From Dasypus novemcinctus (lineage: Eukaryota > Chordata > Mammalia > Cingulata > Dasypodidae): DNA of 64,000 bases. The notes under the pieces were generated by a model. The model saw nothing but the letters and a program-made list of their open reading frames with translations, was not told the origin of the DNA and searched no databases. Within the stretch, counting starts at the first letter, position 1. Each line of letters begins with the position of its first letter. The position numbers and the translations under genes were made by a program. Positions 59,819-64,000 of this stretch are shown here, piece after piece. The stretch covers positions 120,368,228-120,432,227 of the forward strand of contig NC_080680.1 of the NCBI RefSeq assembly GCF_030445035.2, in the 5' to 3' direction.

Positions 59819-61020
59819 GATCATGAGTTCAGATTTACATAAAATGGTCTGTACTGTGGGTTGTTGATGAAAGTGGTGGTGGGATGGGAGAGAGGGTATC
59901 CTTTGATGAAAATCACTGTTTTAAATGAAGAGTGAAAAGGCATTTTCCCCTTGGCCCTCTTCTACCTCCGAGGGCTCCCATTGAACAGTGAAGAATCGGG
60001 CGTTAGGAGCCCCTTTTCTGCCCCTACACTGACATATCCAGTTTATTCTCTATAAAAGTTTTCCTGCTTACACAGTTCTAAACTCCAAAGTCCTTATTCT
60101 TATTTTCCATCCTCCTTACTAAATAAAAGTAAGTCTCCTTAGAGAATCAAGCTTTTATGAAGGGACCCTTATTAATAAGTACTGTTTCTATGATGATATT
60201 GTTGAAAAAAATCATACATACATTTGTCAAAGTCCCTCTCTGTGAGAAATTCCTCTTAGAGCTAAATTTTGAAAAGGACTCAATTTTCTGTCTTTCCCAT
60301 GAGAATAATTTTCCAACAGAAGAATTAGAACAGTGTAATTGACTGGGCTACCCTTTTCCCTTTGGCTGCAGCAATTTGGTACCAAACTGCCACAAAATGT
60401 TCCACCCTTCCTGGTCCAGGTTTCCTTTGACCAGTGTGCCTCTGACTCTAGTTCATATTTTCCTTGGTCATATATTATTTTTATTTTGATCTTTATCTAT
60501 TATCGGTTTCAAATCCTTTGTGGAATGAGACATGGAAGGAAGGCAGGAAGGAAAGCAGGAAGAAATACCTACAGTTTCCCTTGTAATGGATTAAATACAG
60601 AGTACAGTTTCTTTACAATAAAAAATATTGACATTTGTCGTTCAATTGGAAAGGCATAGGAGAGACAAGAACATGAAGTTTTATTCCCTTAACAAGAACA
60701 AATAATGATTACTTCATAAAGAGCTGGAGATTTTGTAATGGTAGGTAGGGATTAAAGAATTTTAAAAAAAAAAAGCAAAAAAAAAAAAGAACAAAAAACC
60801 AAACCAACCCAGTCACAACTATTGCATGTTTATGTAACTTGACCCCAGACAGGTGTAGGGGCTGGAAAACAGCACTTTTTCAGAACACTTTGTCTGCATT
60901 ATTCCCTTTGAAAGTAAAAAACACCCTGTAAAATAGGTCACACGGGTATTATTGTAACTGATGAATTAATGTTCACCTTACTCAAAACCGACAAAACTAA
61001 GATTTACTCAAGTGCTATAA
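59819..61020. other. Intergenic DNA before the ACNAT-like gene, nothing recognised
   Basis: No gene or named repeat. Two A-rich runs lie near 60762-60790, and a GGAAGGAAGGCAGGAAGG microsatellite lies near 60533-60560. A promoter or non-coding first exon may be here but cannot be identified. Confidence 0.4.
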
Positions 61021-61024
61021 TGGA

Positions 61025-61135
61025 GAAGGCAGAAGGCTGTGGTGTCAGGCCTAGCTTGAATTCCCAATTCTATTATCAACTATTTATGAAACTTTGAGCA
61101 TGTCACTTAACCTGTTTTCTCAACTGTAGAGAATA
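61025..61135 (+). repeat. MIR fragment upstream of the ACNAT-like gene
   Basis: GTGGTGTCAGGCCTAGCTTGAATTCC, TTGAGCATGTCACTTAACCTG and TTTTCTCAACTGTAGAG follow MIR order. Confidence 0.7.
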
Positions 61136-61323
61136 AGTATTCTATGCACGTTTTCCTCTTCCTCCTTCGAATGCCTTGTGCACTTGAAAACCCCTGGATG
61201 TTCAAGTTGAGTGGACCTAATAAGCCTTGTATTGGTCTTTCCTTGGAACTTAAGTCTCCAACTCAAAGCCTCCTCTCCCACTGCAGGGCAAGAAGCACTA
61301 CCCAGTCCCTTGGCCAGTTGCCA

Positions 61324-63189
61324 ATGCTCCAGCTGACAGCCACCCCAGCAAGTGCGCTTGCAGATGAACCCGTGCACATCCGAGTGACAGGCCTGTCGCC
61401 TTCCCAGGTGGTAACCGTCAAGGCATCCCTGAAGGATGAGAAGGGGAATCTGTTCCTGTCCAAAGCCTTCTACAGGGCTAATGAGGCTGGCCAGGTGGAC
61501 CTGGAGCAAGACCCTGCACTTGGAGGCGACTATGTGGGGGTCCACCCCATGGGCCTCTTCTGGTCCCTGAAGCCTGTGAAGGCTTTCCAGAGATTGCTCA
61601 AGCAGGATGTGATGAACAGCCCCTTTAGGGTCACTCTGGACCTGTATGACTCCGTGTGCTTCCAAGATCCAACTGAGGATCAGCCCAGGGTGAGCCAGAC
61701 CGTGCAGCGCTGGTTCTCCACCCCCGGGCTGCAGCGGGTGCAGATCCGAGAGGGGCGAGTGCGAGGAGCCCTTTTCCTCCCTCCAGGTGAGACTAATCTT
61801 TGGTGATAGAGAAAACGCCGTTGACAGAAATAAAAACAAAAGCAGATTGGCATCAAATGACTGGAGAACTAGTTTTTCCCGGAATAGTTTAATCCTAACA
61901 TACTCCTGCACATAAGCGAAGATGGGATGAACTGCTCAGCCTTCACTTTCACTGCTTCCAACTGGACCCTCTTTTCACTCTCTGATCCCACTCTTGTCTC
62001 TCTTTCAGGAGAAGGCCCTTTCCCAGGAGTCATTGACTTGTTTGGGGGCATTGGCGGTCTGGTTGAGTTTCGGGCCAGTCTCCTGGCTGCCCACGGCTTT
62101 GCTGTGTTGGCATTAGCCTATTTTGCCTATGAAGACCTCCCCAAGCAACTGTTGGAAGTGGATCTGGAATATTTTGAGGAAGCTGCCAATTTGTTACTGG
62201 CTCATCCCAAGGTATTTAATATACTTTCCATTCTACCTGGCAACCTTACAGTGAAAAAGTCACTACAGTCTGCTCTGCCTGTTTTACCAATCTGCAGGGA
62301 CTTGGGCCCAGTTACCACTTAGAATAGGAATGATGATGATGAAGATGAAGATGATGATATCTGCCTCATAGGGTTGTTGGGTTGACTAGGGATAAAGTGT
62401 TCAGCTTGGTGCCTATTCATTCTATTTCACTGGCTCCTCATAACAATCCCATGAGCTGGGTAATAATATCTCCCCCATGATACAAGAAGAGGCAGGGAGG
62501 GTGAGTTGGTAACTTTCTCAGTCACAAAACCTGGTCAGTCCAAGCACCAGGACTTGGAGCAGAGGCTGGATTCCTACTTTGTTTTCTGTTTGCAGATCCA
62601 AAGCCCAGGAATCGGAGTGCTCTCCGTTTGCAAAGGGGCGGAGATCGGGCTGGCCATGGCCTGCTACCTGAAGCAGGTGGCAGCCACCATCTGCATCAAC
62701 GGGCCCAACGCTATCTTCGAAGTGCCACTCAGGTACGGGGACCTGGTTGTGAGACCCCTCCTCTTCGACAAGGCGCGCTTGCAGGTCCACGTCTCTGGAG
62801 CCATGAGCATCCGTCACTGTCAGGGGGGTCCCTGGGAGGGGCTGAACAGGCAGAGCATGCTTCCTGTGGAAAAGGCCCAGGGCCCCATCCTCTTCATCGT
62901 CGGAGACAATGACGAGTGCTTGCACAGCAGTGTGTATGCGGAGCAGGCCATGGACCAGCTGTGGGGCCACGGGCGGAGCAGTGGAAGGGTGCTGGTGTAT
63001 CCGGGGGCCGGCCACCTCCTAGAGCCGCCCTATGGGCCGCTGTGCTACGCTTCCTGGAACCCCGGGCTTACCTCACCTCTGCTCTGGGGTGGACAGCCTG
63101 CTGCCCACGCGGCGGCCCAGGAGCATGCCTGGGGAGAGATCCAGAAATTCTTTAGGCAACACCTCATTCCCACCAGAAGCAAACTCTGA
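61324..63189 (+). CDS. ACNAT1: BAAT-like acyl-CoA amino acid N-acyltransferase (3 coding exons)
   Basis: Exons 61324-61786, 62009-62211 and 62596-63189 join in the same phases as BAAT to 419 codons plus TGA. The middle exon is also 203 nt. A splice acceptor (CACTGCAG) ends at 61286 and leaves 37 bases of 5' UTR, so the Met at 61324 (MLQLTATP) is the start; a more upstream Met at 61144 lies before the acceptor. The N-terminal thioesterase/BAAT domain is followed by an alpha/beta-hydrolase with Cys234 (SVCKGAE), Asp328 (GDNDE) and His362 ([10 protein letters not shown]). The C terminus SKL is a canonical peroxisomal signal. Cys as nucleophile argues for N-acyl transfer rather than the Ser-based ACOT hydrolases. 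Phrases such as LRYGDLVV and GHGRSSGR resemble rodent ACNAT1/2, which conjugate fatty acyl-CoAs with taurine. Whether it is ACNAT1 or ACNAT2, and its substrate, cannot be decided here. Confidence 0.9.
61787..62008 (+). other. Intron 1 of the ACNAT-like gene
   Basis: 222 bases, GTGAGACT to TCTCTTTCAG. Nothing inside is recognised. Confidence 0.85.
62212..62595 (+). other. Intron 2 of the ACNAT-like gene, with MIR/L2 remnant
   Basis: 384 bases, GTATTTAA to TCTGTTTGCAG. A GAT-type microsatellite (62330-62356) is followed by MIR-like CTCATAGGGTTGTTGGG and then an L2/MIR-like stretch (CTCATAACAATCCCATGAG). It is far shorter than the matching BAAT intron. Confidence 0.75.
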
Positions 63190-63965
63190 GCAAGGGCTAA
63201 GGAAGACGGATGAAAGAAAAAGAAAAAAAAAGGAAAGAGATGATAGGATGGGGAGAGGCCCCTCTGGCTTCTCTGGGTTCACAGTCATCTTGAATCTACT
63301 AGAAGGAAATCGCACAAAAACGAAGGACAGGGCAAACGTGCATCTGAAGTATTTCTGACAAATTTGATGCACTTAGCATTTTTGTAAATTGAATCGTAGT
63401 TCATAGTCACTAGGGTTTTTTGCTATTTCAAAATTGGGATACCCTTGCACATTAAATAACTTTTTTTTAAGGTGGATAATCACCACCTTATTTATGATTG
63501 TACAAAAAAATAGATACTTGTTTACCCCAGTTAGGTGTAACTCAGACCCAGTTATTGCCAATTTAGATGAACTCCCCAGAACATCCAAGTTACCTGTGGA
63601 AATACATTTCTGTGTAAACTATTTTGAACTGGGTTTCTGACATGTGAAAAAGTCCCAAAACAAAATCAAGTATAACACTTGCTATAGATTTCTAGGAGAT
63701 TCTTAAAAAAATTTAGGCCAATGATCTGCCTTTTATTACTAGTAAAGAGTTCAAGGGGATTGGATTTAAATAAGTGTTTATGTATCATTTATTGAAATTA
63801 AATGAGTAAATATACTTAAAGTTCTTAGAAGAGTGCTTTGCACTAATTATTATTATTTTCATAATGTTTTCCCCTTTCAGCCTGTTAATATCATGCATTA
63901 CTTTCATTAACAGATTAATTTTGCTTATAATTTCAATAAATAAACTTCTCCTGTTGACTTTACTT
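63190..63965 (+). other. 3' UTR of the ACNAT-like gene
   Basis: From the TGA to the polyadenylation signal AATAAA at 63935-63940. No earlier perfect AATAAA was seen. The transcript end is inferred. Confidence 0.45.
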
Positions 63966-64000
63966 AGGATTTTACATTTCTTCTAGAACAATTTTTGGTC

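Noticed and set aside
61144-61323. Upstream in-frame Met extending the ACNAT N terminus by 60 residues
   Set aside because: The stretch lies before a good splice acceptor (61286), and the family starts at the MxxLTATP-type Met.
61120-61911. 263-codon open frame antisense to ACNAT exon 1
   Set aside because: It is a mirror of a GC-rich coding exon. It runs across the exon and its intron and shows no recognisable domain.

Overview
This is nuclear DNA from a xenarthran mammal, almost certainly an armadillo (Dasypus). The evidence is at least eight copies of the long tRNA-derived DAS-type SINE, young LINE-1 3' ends of one subfamily, and two genes with ordinary vertebrate GT-AG introns. More than half of the window is interspersed repeat, much of it nested.

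Two intact paralogous genes lie on the + strand about 37 kb apart. The first (coding exons 17595-18060, 19616-19818, 23455-24051; 421 aa) is BAAT, bile acid-CoA:amino acid N-acyltransferase, ending in the peroxisomal tripeptide SQL. The second (61324-61786, 62009-62211, 62596-63189; 419 aa) is a BAAT-like acyl-CoA amino acid N-acyltransferase (ACNAT type) ending in SKL. Both keep the Cys/Asp/His triad. Both have the same splice phases (1, then 0) and an identical 203-nt middle exon, as expected of a tandem duplication. Together they would conjugate bile acids and fatty acyl-CoAs to amino acids (glycine/taurine) in peroxisomes.

Layout. 1-11.7 kb: a class I (gammaretrovirus-like) endogenous retrovirus, 656-8352, with two LTRs and broken gag/pro/pol/env, inserted inside an older class II-like ERV in + orientation. 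11.7-17.5 kb: old LINE and LTR debris upstream of BAAT. 17.5-24.6 kb: BAAT. 25.9-35.6 kb: an old minus-strand LINE-1 carrying a second, reversed copy of the class II-like ERV (26619-32356, with LTRs, primer binding site and polypurine tract), an LTR and a SINE. 35.6-55.5 kb: intergenic DNA with SINEs, LINE-1 3' ends, solo LTRs and ancient mammalian repeats. 55.6-59.8 kb: a LINE-1 inserted into another LINE-1 in opposite orientation, making a palindrome with arms of about 1.1 kb. 61.3-64 kb: the ACNAT-like gene.

The most notable structures are the inverted ERV copies flanking BAAT, one of which preserves the empty target site of the class I ERV; the nested-LINE palindrome; a 35-bp perfect inverted repeat with four octamer (ATGCAAAT) motifs; a head-to-tail LTR dimer; and the intact ACNAT-type gene. 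I found no convincing novel gene system. No tRNA or rRNA gene, CRISPR array or bacterial-type feature was seen.
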